Assembly: GCA_029005335.1 (NCBI GenBank)
Contig: JAQXFT010000175.1
Coordinates: 1-17,199, forward strand
Length of the DNA: 17,199 nucleotides
DNA from: Oscillospiraceae bacterium
GTDB lineage: Bacteria; Bacillota; Clostridia; Oscillospirales; Ruminococcaceae
Direction of reading: 5' to 3'
Shown here: positions 6,999-14,992 of the stretch, one piece after another
How the letters are laid out: every line of letters starts with the position of its first letter
Position numbering within the stretch: the stretch's first letter is position 1
Made by a program: the position numbers and the translations under genes
Notes under the pieces: model-generated
The model's input: only the letters and a program-made list of their open reading frames with translations
What the model was told of the DNA's origin: nothing
Databases searched by the model: none

Positions 6999-9369
6999 AT
7001 ACCGGAAGTTTTTTGACTATCTGTGCAAGGTACTGCTGAATTGCGAGGACATCTCCGGAGGTAATTCCGTCACCGGTATTATGGACATCACCATTGATAA
7101 GTCCCTGAGGTTCTATTGTGTTGTTTTTCTGGTCGCCTACATAAGCGGCAGCGGAAACTACATCAGCGATTTCAACTTTGCCGTCGGAATTTACGTCGCC
7201 CCATATTATATTTGCTGAAGATGATGTTTCAGGAGCGGTAGTTGCTTCAGTGGTTTCCGGAACAGAGCCGTCAGGTTCAATACCTCCGACGAGAACGCCA
7301 TCGGAATAAACGCATATATTATCAGTTTTAACTTCATTGCCCATACCGAAGAAAGCACTGTCAGTATCATAAATTTTAAGGTCTTTATAGCTCGGGTCAT
7401 TTTCTGGATTCCACTTGTCGCCGTAGTACATACCGACTGTAAACTGATATTTCTTGTTTGAGTTGGCGATAGTATAGCCGTCCCATCTGATTTCGACGTA
7501 ATAAGTATCATCAGTTTTATCATACTTGTAAGGGCCGCTTATAATGCCGTCAGCGGGAGCTGCTTCAACGGCAGCCTGGTCATAAAGCTCGCTTGGTTTT
7601 ACGTTATTTACATCGGATATTTCGCTTGAATTGAAATAGTAGCGTACAGAAATATCCTTTGCAGGCTTTGTGGAATCGGTCATAACTACAAGTGAAACTT
7701 TAGTAACGCCGCAGCCGTCTGAGTTTAAATCATCAATACCGCAGGCATTTACCCAGTAGTTGTTTCCACCCTGTTCTCCCTCAGAGGATACGGCAGGAGG
7801 AAAATCAGGAGTTATTTTCATATCGTCCGTACCGTAGAAAGCATATAGACCTGCACACGCTCCGACAAATGCAGCATTGTAATCTATAGTAACTTCTGTA
7901 TATACATATTTTGCAGTAACATCGGTATATTTATCACTTCCGTCAGGACCTCCGACGAGAGCGCCATAAAGTACATATCTGTGGTCTTTGGTATCTTCAG
8001 CGGTTGTAAGTCCGGAGGACGCACGGTGATGAGGGTGCTTTACAGTTTTATCATTGTATCCCACTATATAGCAAGTGTCCATAGGGTTATTTCCCATAAG
8101 GTATTCCATCTGACCTTTAGCCCAGTCGCTGTATCCGGAGGGTTTACCGTTATTTTTGTATTTGTCATATACAAGGGTTACAAGCTGCATAGCGGTGTTA
8201 TATCTTGCTGAACCCCATTCATTAAGGAAAGCATATCCGGCAGGGGTATTATATCCGGTCATCCATTTCTGAATAGCTTTTTCAATCTGAATCCAGAAAT
8301 CAGCATCTTCATATTCTGATTTATTCTGAGCTTTTCTGTAAATATTCTGCAAATCAATTTCAGGGTGTTCCAAATCTATTTCGCCAAGAAGTGTAATTGC
8401 ACCGCTCCATACATCATTCCAGCAGTGAGCCCAGCCACTGGGAGCATAATAATCTATATATTTGGCAGCTTCATTGAGATAGCTTATATCCTCAGTAGCT
8501 TTATAGAGCCATGCAGCCGCCCATACATAATCGTCCTCCCATTTTTCGGAGCGGTAATATTGTTTAGGACCGTCTGCATTATCGCTCAGCTGTTTTTCGT
8601 GATTCTGAGCGAAGCTGAAAAGGGCTTTTGCATAATCGAGGGATTTTTCAGCATATTCAGAATCAGTATCCTTGAAATTCATATAATTAGCTGCAAGCGA
8701 AGCAGCTGCCGAGGCTGCATAATCGGTCTGAGGCTTATCGCCTGTGAGGAAAAATGCAGGTCTTTCCATTTCGTCAATTTCAGGGGAATTCCAGTAATCG
8801 TGGTCAATATCGCCGTCGCCGACCTGATAGCAGTGTGCGATAACTTCACCGTTTTCGTCACGGAAGGTACATTTCATAAGATAGTCATTGAAGTATCTCA
8901 GAATAGTTTCAATATGCTTATCCTGACCGAGCTTTTTATATGAATCACGGAATTCATAATATCCCCAGCCGAGCGTTGAAGCGGCATAATTTTCCGGAAT
9001 ACCGAATTTCACATGGTCTCCGGCATCGTGAAAGCCTCCGGAAACGTCAATAAAGCCGTCGCCGTCGGGGTCGAGAATATCCTTATACTTAGTCAGAAAG
9101 CTTTCGCTGAGATTTGTTGCATTGCTGTTCATAGCTACCTGAGAATCATAGGTATGACAGTCACCACGCCATGAATACTGAGTATTTTCGCTTACTTCCT
9201 TACCGCACATATTGGCATCATAGAAATAAATTGAGTATTGCAAGGCACGTGCGAAATCATAGTCAATTCCGGAATCCTCAAGGGCAAAGGAAGGATATGC
9301 GGAAATTGATGAGGTGAGAGCAATTGAACCGGCAATAAAAACCGGAGTAAGCTTTTTTATAAGGCTCAT
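6997..9369 (-). CDS. Cellulosomal GH9 cellulase with CBM3-like module and dockerin
   Basis: This 790-residue secreted glycoside hydrolase is expected to cleave beta-1,4-glucan (endo- or processive endoglucanase). A signal peptide (about 1-29) leads into a GH9 catalytic domain (about 35-513). The nucleophile/base motif is GGFHDAGDHVKF (D115, D118), the active-site His motif is HPHHRASSG (H447, H448, R449), and the probable acid is E492 in YTEVTIDYNAAF. Next comes a beta-rich module (about 525-670; GCGVTKVSLVVMTDSTKPAK, ISVRYYFN, YYVEIRWDG) resembling family 3 carbohydrate-binding modules, the usual partner of processive GH9 enzymes. A short Thr/Glu/Ser linker and a C-terminal dockerin (about 722-786) finish the protein. 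It is the second gene of the operon: AAGGAGGA begins right after the GH26 stop codon, implying coupled translation. The endo versus processive mode is inferred from the architecture. Confidence 0.95.
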   Translation of the reverse strand: MSLIKKLTPVFIAGSIALTSSISAYPSFALEDSGIDYDFARALQYSIYFYDANMCGKEVSENTQYSWRGDCHTYDSQVAMNSNATNLSESFLTKYKDILDPDGDGFIDVSGGFHDAGDHVKFGIPENYAASTLGWGYYEFRDSYKKLGQDKHIETILRYFNDYLMKCTFRDENGEVIAHCYQVGDGDIDHDYWNSPEIDEMERPAFFLTGDKPQTDYAASAAASLAANYMNFKDTDSEYAEKSLDYAKALFSFAQNHEKQLSDNADGPKQYYRSEKWEDDYVWAAAWLYKATEDISYLNEAAKYIDYYAPSGWAHCWNDVWSGAITLLGEIDLEHPEIDLQNIYRKAQNKSEYEDADFWIQIEKAIQKWMTGYNTPAGYAFLNEWGSARYNTAMQLVTLVYDKYKNNGKPSGYSDWAKGQMEYLMGNNPMDTCYIVGYNDKTVKHPHHRASSGLTTAEDTKDHRYVLYGALVGGPDGSDKYTDVTAKYVYTEVTIDYNAAFVGACAGLYAFYGTDDMKITPDFPPAVSSEGEQGGNNYWVNACGIDDLNSDGCGVTKVSLVVMTDSTKPAKDISVRYYFNSSEISDVNNVKPSELYDQAAVEAAPADGIISGPYKYDKTDDTYYVEIRWDGYTIANSNKKYQFTVGMYYGDKWNPENDPSYKDLKIYDTDSAFFGMGNEVKTDNICVYSDGVLVGGIEPDGSVPETTEATTAPETSSSANIIWGDVNSDGKVEIADVVSAAAYVGDQKNNTIEPQGLINGDVHNTGDGITSGDVLAIQQYLAQIVKKLPV

Positions 9370-9382
9370 TATAAATTCCTCC

Positions 9383-11194
9383 TTAAAGTTCTTTTATAAT
9401 TGTTGCAAGATACTGCTGAATCATAAGGACATCGCCGGGAGTTAAGCCGTCTCCGGTATTCTGAACATCTCCGGCAACAATGGAATTATCGCTCAGAGGA
9501 TTATTCCTGCTGTCACCGATATATGAGGCAATTGCGACGACATCAGCAATATCAACGCTTCCGTTAAGATTTACATCTCCCCTGAGAAATTCTGATTCTG
9601 ATGGCTGAGTAGGTTCAGTATTTTCAGATACATAATTTTTAATATCAGGAAGTTCATCAAGAGTAATGCAGTATTCACTGTTATATATTTCTTTGAGATT
9701 TTCAACAGGATTATTCTGTTCGCTTGTCAGGTAGTTCATATACCATGGGCAGAAATAGAGCCAGCAGGCTTTGTCGTTTATAAGATTTTCAAGAGATGGT
9801 ATTGTATCATTTTCGGACATGGCAACCATTTTCTGACCGTCCGTACTCTGGACAAGGCTGTAGAAGGTGGAAGATATTGAGCTTAAATTAGGGAGACCGT
9901 CCTTAGCATTGTATTTGTCGTAGCCTATTAAATCAACAACATCATCTCCGGGATACCATTCTGATGAAGTCGGGAAAGTATATCCTGTCCATACCCATAT
10001 AAGATTATCAAGACCATATACATTTGTAAGCTGGTCATAAAGGAGTCTGTAGAGCTTTTTGCAGGGTTCAGCACCCTCAGCACCCCACCAGAACCATGCT
10101 CCCTCAGCTTCATGGAGTGGTCTCCAGAGAACAGGCACATCGGCATCTTTAAGTTTTTTAAGCTGTTTTGCTATTTCCTCAATATCAGCCATAAGCTGTT
10201 CATGTTCCCATGTACCTTCTTCAAGAGCCTTTGAGATACTGAAAGTAGTATAGGGAGTATTGCCTGTTGATTTGACATAAAAAGCTACTTCCTCACCGCC
10301 TTTTTCCGAGGGGACATTCCAGTGCCATGTAACAGTAGCTATACCCTTGTATTCGTTGACCCATTGGATAGCTCTTTCCGGAGCATTGTCCTCCCAGTTT
10401 GAATTTGAACGGTAAGCGAGGAAATCAATACCACGGATAGCAGGCTGTTTTCCTGTTTTTTCCATGATATATTCAAATTCTGCTTCATTGTCCTTGATAT
10501 AATTATCGGGGTCATTCCACTGGTTATAGTTGTGTGAACCGCAGTATTCCTGCTGACCTGATATTATATGCTTTCCGTACGTATCGCAAAGGTAGCTGTA
10601 AAGTGACTGTGCAGATTTGCTGGCGTTTTTGTTTGAGAGCTGACGTACAGGGGAGAGATTTTTAAGCTTTTCATCTGCCGGCTTGATAGTGAGGTAATCA
10701 AACATAGTATATCCCCAGTAAGCCTCCAGTTCGATAGTATTCACACCTTTCTGAAGCATTACTACGCCTCCGGAGGTCTCCTCGAATGTAAGGTTGTGAA
10801 TGAAGCATACTTCACCCTGATTTACGCCGTTTATATTGAGATACTGAACTTTCTTATTGGGGTCATAGGGTTCGCAGTAGCAGATTGAAAGCTCATAAAG
10901 ACCGGATTCAGGCACTTCAACATCAACGCTGACTTTTGTACCTTTCTGGTCGAGGTATGAAAAAGCACCTCCGGAAGCGTTGGTCAGGTCGAAATCCTCA
11001 CCGCTTCCGTCCTCCTGAGTATTGCCCTTCCATGTTTCAGTATAGATTTTTCCGCCCTGAGTTGAACCGTTTTCAAATTCATATTTTTGTACGGTTTCAG
11101 ATACTGCACAGGACTGAATGCAGGGTATGCAGTTTAAAGATATAAGTGCTGACATAAAACCACATACGACTTTTTTTGATTTCTGAAATTGCAT
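9383..11194 (-). CDS. Cellulosomal beta-mannanase: CBM35-GH26-dockerin
   Basis: This 603-residue secreted enzyme is expected to hydrolyse beta-1,4-mannan or glucomannan. The signal peptide covers about 1-30. It is followed by a CBM35-type jelly-roll (about 35-172; opening YEFENGSTQGG, closing NTIELEAYWGYTMFDYLTIKP), a common N-terminal partner of mannanases. The GH26 barrel (about 195-515) has the acid/base E362 in WRPLHEAEGAWFWWG and the nucleophile E461 in MVAMSENDTIP. A short linker leads to a dockerin (about 537-603) of the same layout as that of the GH9 gene: first loop DVNLNGSVDIAD, second DVQNTGDGLTPGD. The start has an AAGAGGAGGT ribosome site. It is the promoter-proximal gene of the operon, 13 bases ahead of GH9. 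Secretion and the dockerin place both enzymes on the same cohesin scaffold for joint attack on mannan-coated cellulose. Confidence 0.95.
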   Translation of the reverse strand: MQFQKSKKVVCGFMSALISLNCIPCIQSCAVSETVQKYEFENGSTQGGKIYTETWKGNTQEDGSGEDFDLTNASGGAFSYLDQKGTKVSVDVEVPESGLYELSICYCEPYDPNKKVQYLNINGVNQGEVCFIHNLTFEETSGGVVMLQKGVNTIELEAYWGYTMFDYLTIKPADEKLKNLSPVRQLSNKNASKSAQSLYSYLCDTYGKHIISGQQEYCGSHNYNQWNDPDNYIKDNEAEFEYIMEKTGKQPAIRGIDFLAYRSNSNWEDNAPERAIQWVNEYKGIATVTWHWNVPSEKGGEEVAFYVKSTGNTPYTTFSISKALEEGTWEHEQLMADIEEIAKQLKKLKDADVPVLWRPLHEAEGAWFWWGAEGAEPCKKLYRLLYDQLTNVYGLDNLIWVWTGYTFPTSSEWYPGDDVVDLIGYDKYNAKDGLPNLSSISSTFYSLVQSTDGQKMVAMSENDTIPSLENLINDKACWLYFCPWYMNYLTSEQNNPVENLKEIYNSEYCITLDELPDIKNYVSENTEPTQPSESEFLRGDVNLNGSVDIADVVAIASYIGDSRNNPLSDNSIVAGDVQNTGDGLTPGDVLMIQQYLATIIKEL

Positions 11195-11231
11195 AAAAAA
11201 ACCTCCTCTTAAATTAATTATTTATGAAAAT

Positions 11232-11260
11232 ATTATATCATCAAATCATATAAAATGCAA
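11232..11260 (-). promoter_or_regulatory. Putative sigma-A promoter of the GH26-GH9 operon
   Basis: On the minus strand, TTGCAT (11260-11255) is 17 bases from a perfect TATAAT (11237-11232), about 38 bases before the GH26 start codon. The -35 is poor outside TTG and is overlapped by an inverted repeat, which suggests activator or repressor control, not constitutive expression. Confidence 0.6.
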
Positions 11261-11274
11261 TATTTTTTTGCATT
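11254..11274. promoter_or_regulatory. Operator-like palindrome in the shared promoter region
   Basis: AATGCAA (11254-11260) and TTGCATT (11268-11274) form a perfect 7-bp inverted repeat separated by 7 bases, a 21-base dyad about two helical turns long. One arm overlaps the predicted -35 of the cellulosomal operon and the other lies about 22 bases upstream of the -35 of the divergent EAL gene. No T-run follows it, so a terminator is unlikely. The binding protein is unknown. Confidence 0.5.
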
Positions 11275-11295
11275 CAAGGTATAATTATAATTTTG

Positions 11296-11324
11296 TTGAC
11301 TTTTTTTAAAAAGTAAAGTATAAT
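11296..11324 (+). promoter_or_regulatory. Strong sigma-A promoter of the EAL-membrane protein-ychF unit
   Basis: TTGACT (11296-11301), a 17-base spacer and a perfect TATAAT (11319-11324) lie about 38 bases before the start codon. AAGGAG (11348-11353) is the ribosome site. No c-di-GMP riboswitch fold is evident in the roughly 30-base leader. Confidence 0.85.
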
Positions 11325-11362
11325 AAGTATTAAATAATCCGTTAAACAAGGAGCTAAAAAAT

Positions 11363-14113
11363 ATGAGTATTTTTAATATAGATAAAAATTCCATGTCTCT
11401 CAGCAATGATTGGAAGCTCTTTCAGAAATTCATGGGAAATATCGGGGCATTTACATATATAGCTAAAGAAAAATCAGCATATTTTGATTCAGTATCACTT
11501 AAAATTCTTAACTGTAGCCGTGAAAAGATAAATGAATATGAATTTTTCAATCTGCTTGACAGAATATCAAAAAATCCTGTTGAAGACGAAAAGCATATTT
11601 ATATTTATAATACTGAACATACAAAAAAATATATCAAGATGAATATTTTTGAAAGCAAAGATGTATGGCTCGGATTTGTACAGGATTTTACACGTCAGAT
11701 TTCAGAAAAGAATACAAAATCCCATACAGTTGAATATGACCCGATTACAAGACTTCCTTCCTATACATATTTTACAGGGATTGTAAAGGATACACTTAAT
11801 AAATCAGAGCATTGCTGGCTTGCAGTCATGCATCTGAATGGACTTGACAAGCTCGGAACATTTCTTACCGTTGACAATACAAATCACTGCATAACGTCGG
11901 TATCCGAAACTATAAAGGGATTTGCCTCAGATGATATAATATTCGGCTCAAAGACGCATTATGAAATATGTGTGCTTTTCAGAAATCTTGATAAGAACTC
12001 AGTATACAGTATACTTAAAAATATGAATGAGGCAGTAAAGCACTGTATATTTACAGATGATTTCGGAGAAGTTATCGATATAAGCGACAGAGGCTCTCTG
12101 AGCTTGTCAGTAGGTTGCTGTTCATATCCGGAGCAGGCATATGAATTTAATATGCTTGTAAACTATTCGGAATTTGCACTTTTTGAAGCCATAAACAGCC
12201 GTAAGAAAAGTGTGGTAAACTGGTTCTGTGAGGAAAGATACAGAAAAGAAAAGACCTCCTATAAAAATTCTCAGATATTTGCAAAGATAATACGTGAAAA
12301 TCAGCTGAGATATTACTTTCAGCCGATTGTCAATGCCGTAAACGGTGATATATATGCCTATGAAGCTCTTATGAGAACCTCCGAAGATATAAACCTGTCT
12401 CCTAAACAGATTCTGGAGCTTGCTCAGGAACATAATAATTTGTATGCTGTTGAAAAGCTTACATTTTTCAATGCAGTAAAGGCTCTGAGTCAGAATCAGC
12501 AGTTTTTTAAGGACAGAAAGCTTTTTATAAACAGCGTCGGAAGCTTTCTTCTGACTGAGGAGGATTTCAACAAGCTTTATCTTACATACGGTGAGCTTAT
12601 GGAAAAAGTCGTAATAGAGGTTACAGAGCAGAATAATCCTACTTCCAACGATATAAGTCTGCTGAAGAAAAGATGTGTTATAACACGTTCCGGAGTGGCA
12701 ATTGATGATTATGGCACAGGATATTCAAACAGCGTAAACCTTCTGAATTATACTCCGGAGTATATAAAGATAGACCGTTCTCTTATATCAGAAATACAGA
12801 ACGATTTGAAAAAACAACAGCTTGTATCATCAGTAATAGATTTCGCCCATGATAATAATATTCTTACACTTGCCGAAGGCGTTGAAACTTCTTCCGAAAT
12901 GAAAACTGTAATCAGAATGGGTATTGACTTGATACAGGGATTTTATACATCTACTCCGAAGCCTCTGTTTCTGGATATGATTTCAGAGAAGATACGTGAT
13001 GAGATTATAAATACAAATCTCGAAACAACAAAGCACGGTATAAAAAAGATATATTCAGCACGAAACTGCGAGGAGATAGACCTGCTTCAGCTTGCACTTG
13101 AAAGATATACGGATATTCATGTACATCAGAGCAGGCTTAAAATCAGGGGCGATATTGAAAAGCCCGTAAAAATGAATATAACCATAATGGATAATTACAG
13201 CTGTGAGCTTACTTTTGAAAATGTAAACCTTGTAAGCCGTAATTCAAAGCCGGTAATAGCAGTAGGAGAATCCGCACAGCTTATATTAAACGTTGAAAAG
13301 GAAAACAAAATAAGCTATCTGGGAATTTATGTTCCTCAGACATCTCAGTTTTTTCTGAGAGGCAATGGAAATCTGCTTATAGACTGCTATGCTTCATCAG
13401 GCTTTGCGATAGGAAATGATTTTGAACACCCATGCGGAGATATATTTATAGATATGACCGGAAAGCTTGATATTACCGGAAATTCCGAGGAGACCGTCTG
13501 CATTGGCGGAGGATATAACGTAAATGAATCGGAAATAAATCTTAAATCCGGAGATGTCAGAATTGATATGCATTCTCAGAATGGTGTTGCAATAGGAAGC
13601 TATAATGGCGGTTCTGTAATAAATATATCCGAAAAATGCAGACTTAATATAAGTATTTCCGGTATAAAGGTAGTAGGAATAGGAAGTGTAAAATCCGAAT
13701 CTCTCATAATATCGTCGGCAGATATTGATATATATGCAAGAGGTGCTTCAACAGTAGGAATAGGTTCATTCAGCGAAGCAGAGGGAAATATAAATATAAA
13801 GGGCGGAAAGCTCAGCCTTAAAATGCGTTCTGCCAAAAATTCCGGAATAGGTTCATGGAATGGAAATATGAATATCAGTATAAAAAATGCCTCAGTAAGC
13901 GTTGACAATGAGGGAGAGGACGTTGCAGGAATAGGGGACATCTATGGTTCATGCAATATATCCATAAGGGATTCTGATTTGAATATAAGAATACTTGCTG
14001 CCACTCCTGTGGATATAGGCTCAAAGAGCGGTACTACTCAACTTATTAATAATAAAATATACTCCCTGATAAATGAAAAGGAAGTTTTTCATGAACAGGA
14101 GGCTGATGAATGA
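11363..14113 (+). CDS. EAL-type c-di-GMP phosphodiesterase with degenerate GGDEF and C-terminal solenoid repeats
   Basis: This 916-residue protein has no signal peptide or membrane helix, so it is probably cytoplasmic. A PAS-like region (about 20-112) precedes a GGDEF-type domain (about 122-290) in which the signature is replaced by THYEI (198-202), so cyclase activity is unlikely. The EAL domain (about 305-540) keeps its key residues: E334 in YEALMR, N390, E419 in VIEVTE, D448-D449 in AIDDYGTGYS, K469, E505 in AEGVET and Q525 in IQGFYTSTPKP. It should hydrolyse cyclic di-GMP. After a linker, residues about 590-900 form degenerate repeats of 27-31 residues, each with an AIGx/GIGS turn (near 682, 713, 743, 772, 799, 828, 856, 884) and alternating beta-type residues, probably a beta-solenoid. 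Similar GIGG/GIGS turns occur in surface proteins of gut Firmicutes; joined to an EAL domain they are unusual. The stop overlaps the next start (ATGA). Confidence 0.92.
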   Translation: MSIFNIDKNSMSLSNDWKLFQKFMGNIGAFTYIAKEKSAYFDSVSLKILNCSREKINEYEFFNLLDRISKNPVEDEKHIYIYNTEHTKKYIKMNIFESKDVWLGFVQDFTRQISEKNTKSHTVEYDPITRLPSYTYFTGIVKDTLNKSEHCWLAVMHLNGLDKLGTFLTVDNTNHCITSVSETIKGFASDDIIFGSKTHYEICVLFRNLDKNSVYSILKNMNEAVKHCIFTDDFGEVIDISDRGSLSLSVGCCSYPEQAYEFNMLVNYSEFALFEAINSRKKSVVNWFCEERYRKEKTSYKNSQIFAKIIRENQLRYYFQPIVNAVNGDIYAYEALMRTSEDINLSPKQILELAQEHNNLYAVEKLTFFNAVKALSQNQQFFKDRKLFINSVGSFLLTEEDFNKLYLTYGELMEKVVIEVTEQNNPTSNDISLLKKRCVITRSGVAIDDYGTGYSNSVNLLNYTPEYIKIDRSLISEIQNDLKKQQLVSSVIDFAHDNNILTLAEGVETSSEMKTVIRMGIDLIQGFYTSTPKPLFLDMISEKIRDEIINTNLETTKHGIKKIYSARNCEEIDLLQLALERYTDIHVHQSRLKIRGDIEKPVKMNITIMDNYSCELTFENVNLVSRNSKPVIAVGESAQLILNVEKENKISYLGIYVPQTSQFFLRGNGNLLIDCYASSGFAIGNDFEHPCGDIFIDMTGKLDITGNSEETVCIGGGYNVNESEINLKSGDVRIDMHSQNGVAIGSYNGGSVINISEKCRLNISISGIKVVGIGSVKSESLIISSADIDIYARGASTVGIGSFSEAEGNINIKGGKLSLKMRSAKNSGIGSWNGNMNISIKNASVSVDNEGEDVAGIGDIYGSCNISIRDSDLNIRILAATPVDIGSKSGTTQLINNKIYSLINEKEVFHEQEADE

Positions 14114-14964
14114 AAAATTTTATATTAAGTCACAAAAGACTTGTAATAGGAATTATTCTATATATCGCAGTATTCATTGTCAGCGGATTTCTTTCGCCAT
14201 GGCAGATAAGGGAGATTAATTTCAGCGACTTTGACGTTGGCAATTCAGTCGAAGTTATGGACAGAGTCCCTTTGAAAATAATCTATTTCGGAATCTATGA
14301 GCTTGTCGAGCTTCTTGTTTATGCCGAGAGTGAAAGCTTTTCCGCCAATGGTATTATGTTCTTTATATCAGTATGTGCATTGTTTTCATATACATATGTA
14401 ATAAGAAAGTCTTTTATAAAAAACGAACTCGACAGCAAGGCGGAGGAAATATCCATAGATTTCATATATGACAATATATTTGCGTATATCGCCTCACTTA
14501 TTGCATATTACTTTTATAAACCAGTAGCGGGAAAGGTTGCCGGAATAATGGACGGTGACAAAAAATGGCTTATATGCCTTACAGTGTTTATTATAATATG
14601 CTTTGTAATAATACCGGCATTCCCACAGCTTTTACAGATATTTGCATATGTTTTTCTTGTTTCAATGACTGCAAAGCTGCTTGTAACTATGGACAGTCTT
14701 ATCAAATGGAATGCTATTATTAAAAATATCGTTATTTTTCTTGTCGGAGCAGTTCTTATAGTTCTGATAAACCTGATTATAAATTTTCTGCTGGAACGAA
14801 TGCAGAGTATTATTGCTGAATTTTTAGTAAAGTTTTTCCCTGCGATGGGATTAATGATTGCCGGAATTGTGCGTATATGCGTAAAGATTATCATTGCAGT
14901 AATTATTATATCCGCAGTTCTTGCAGTTGTGTTTCTGGTAGTTGATAAACTTGCATATGCATAA
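14110..14964 (+). CDS. Polytopic membrane protein of unknown function
   Basis: I do not recognise this 284-residue family. Hydrophobic segments, likely transmembrane, are at about residues 10-28, 82-98, 120-136, 153-171, 174-192, 204-228 and 245-278; the last is long enough for two helices. An external or cytoplasmic loop follows helix 1 (about 30-78: SPWQIREINFSDFDVGNSVEVMD is its start, given here only as a landmark spanning 29-51 in part). The segment between helices 2 and 3 is charged (99-118). No transporter signature, enzyme motif or binding domain is visible. The start codon overlaps the stop of the EAL gene by 4 bases, so the two are translationally coupled and their products probably act together, perhaps as membrane anchor or output of c-di-GMP control. 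That role is inference. ychF follows after 28 bases without a terminator. Confidence 0.8.
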   Translation: MKNFILSHKRLVIGIILYIAVFIVSGFLSPWQIREINFSDFDVGNSVEVMDRVPLKIIYFGIYELVELLVYAESESFSANGIMFFISVCALFSYTYVIRKSFIKNELDSKAEEISIDFIYDNIFAYIASLIAYYFYKPVAGKVAGIMDGDKKWLICLTVFIIICFVIIPAFPQLLQIFAYVFLVSMTAKLLVTMDSLIKWNAIIKNIVIFLVGAVLIVLINLIINFLLERMQSIIAEFLVKFFPAMGLMIAGIVRICVKIIIAVIIISAVLAVVFLVVDKLAYA

Positions 14965-14992
14965 AATATAAAAAGAAAGGTCTTGTTTAAAA

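Noticed and set aside
8365..8943. 192-codon plus-strand frame opposite the GH9 gene
   Set aside because: It has no ribosome site or recognisable domain and lies fully within the well-supported GH9 catalytic domain on the other strand.
11325..11362. A c-di-GMP riboswitch in the EAL gene leader
   Set aside because: The leader is only about 30 bases, too short for a GEMM-type aptamer.
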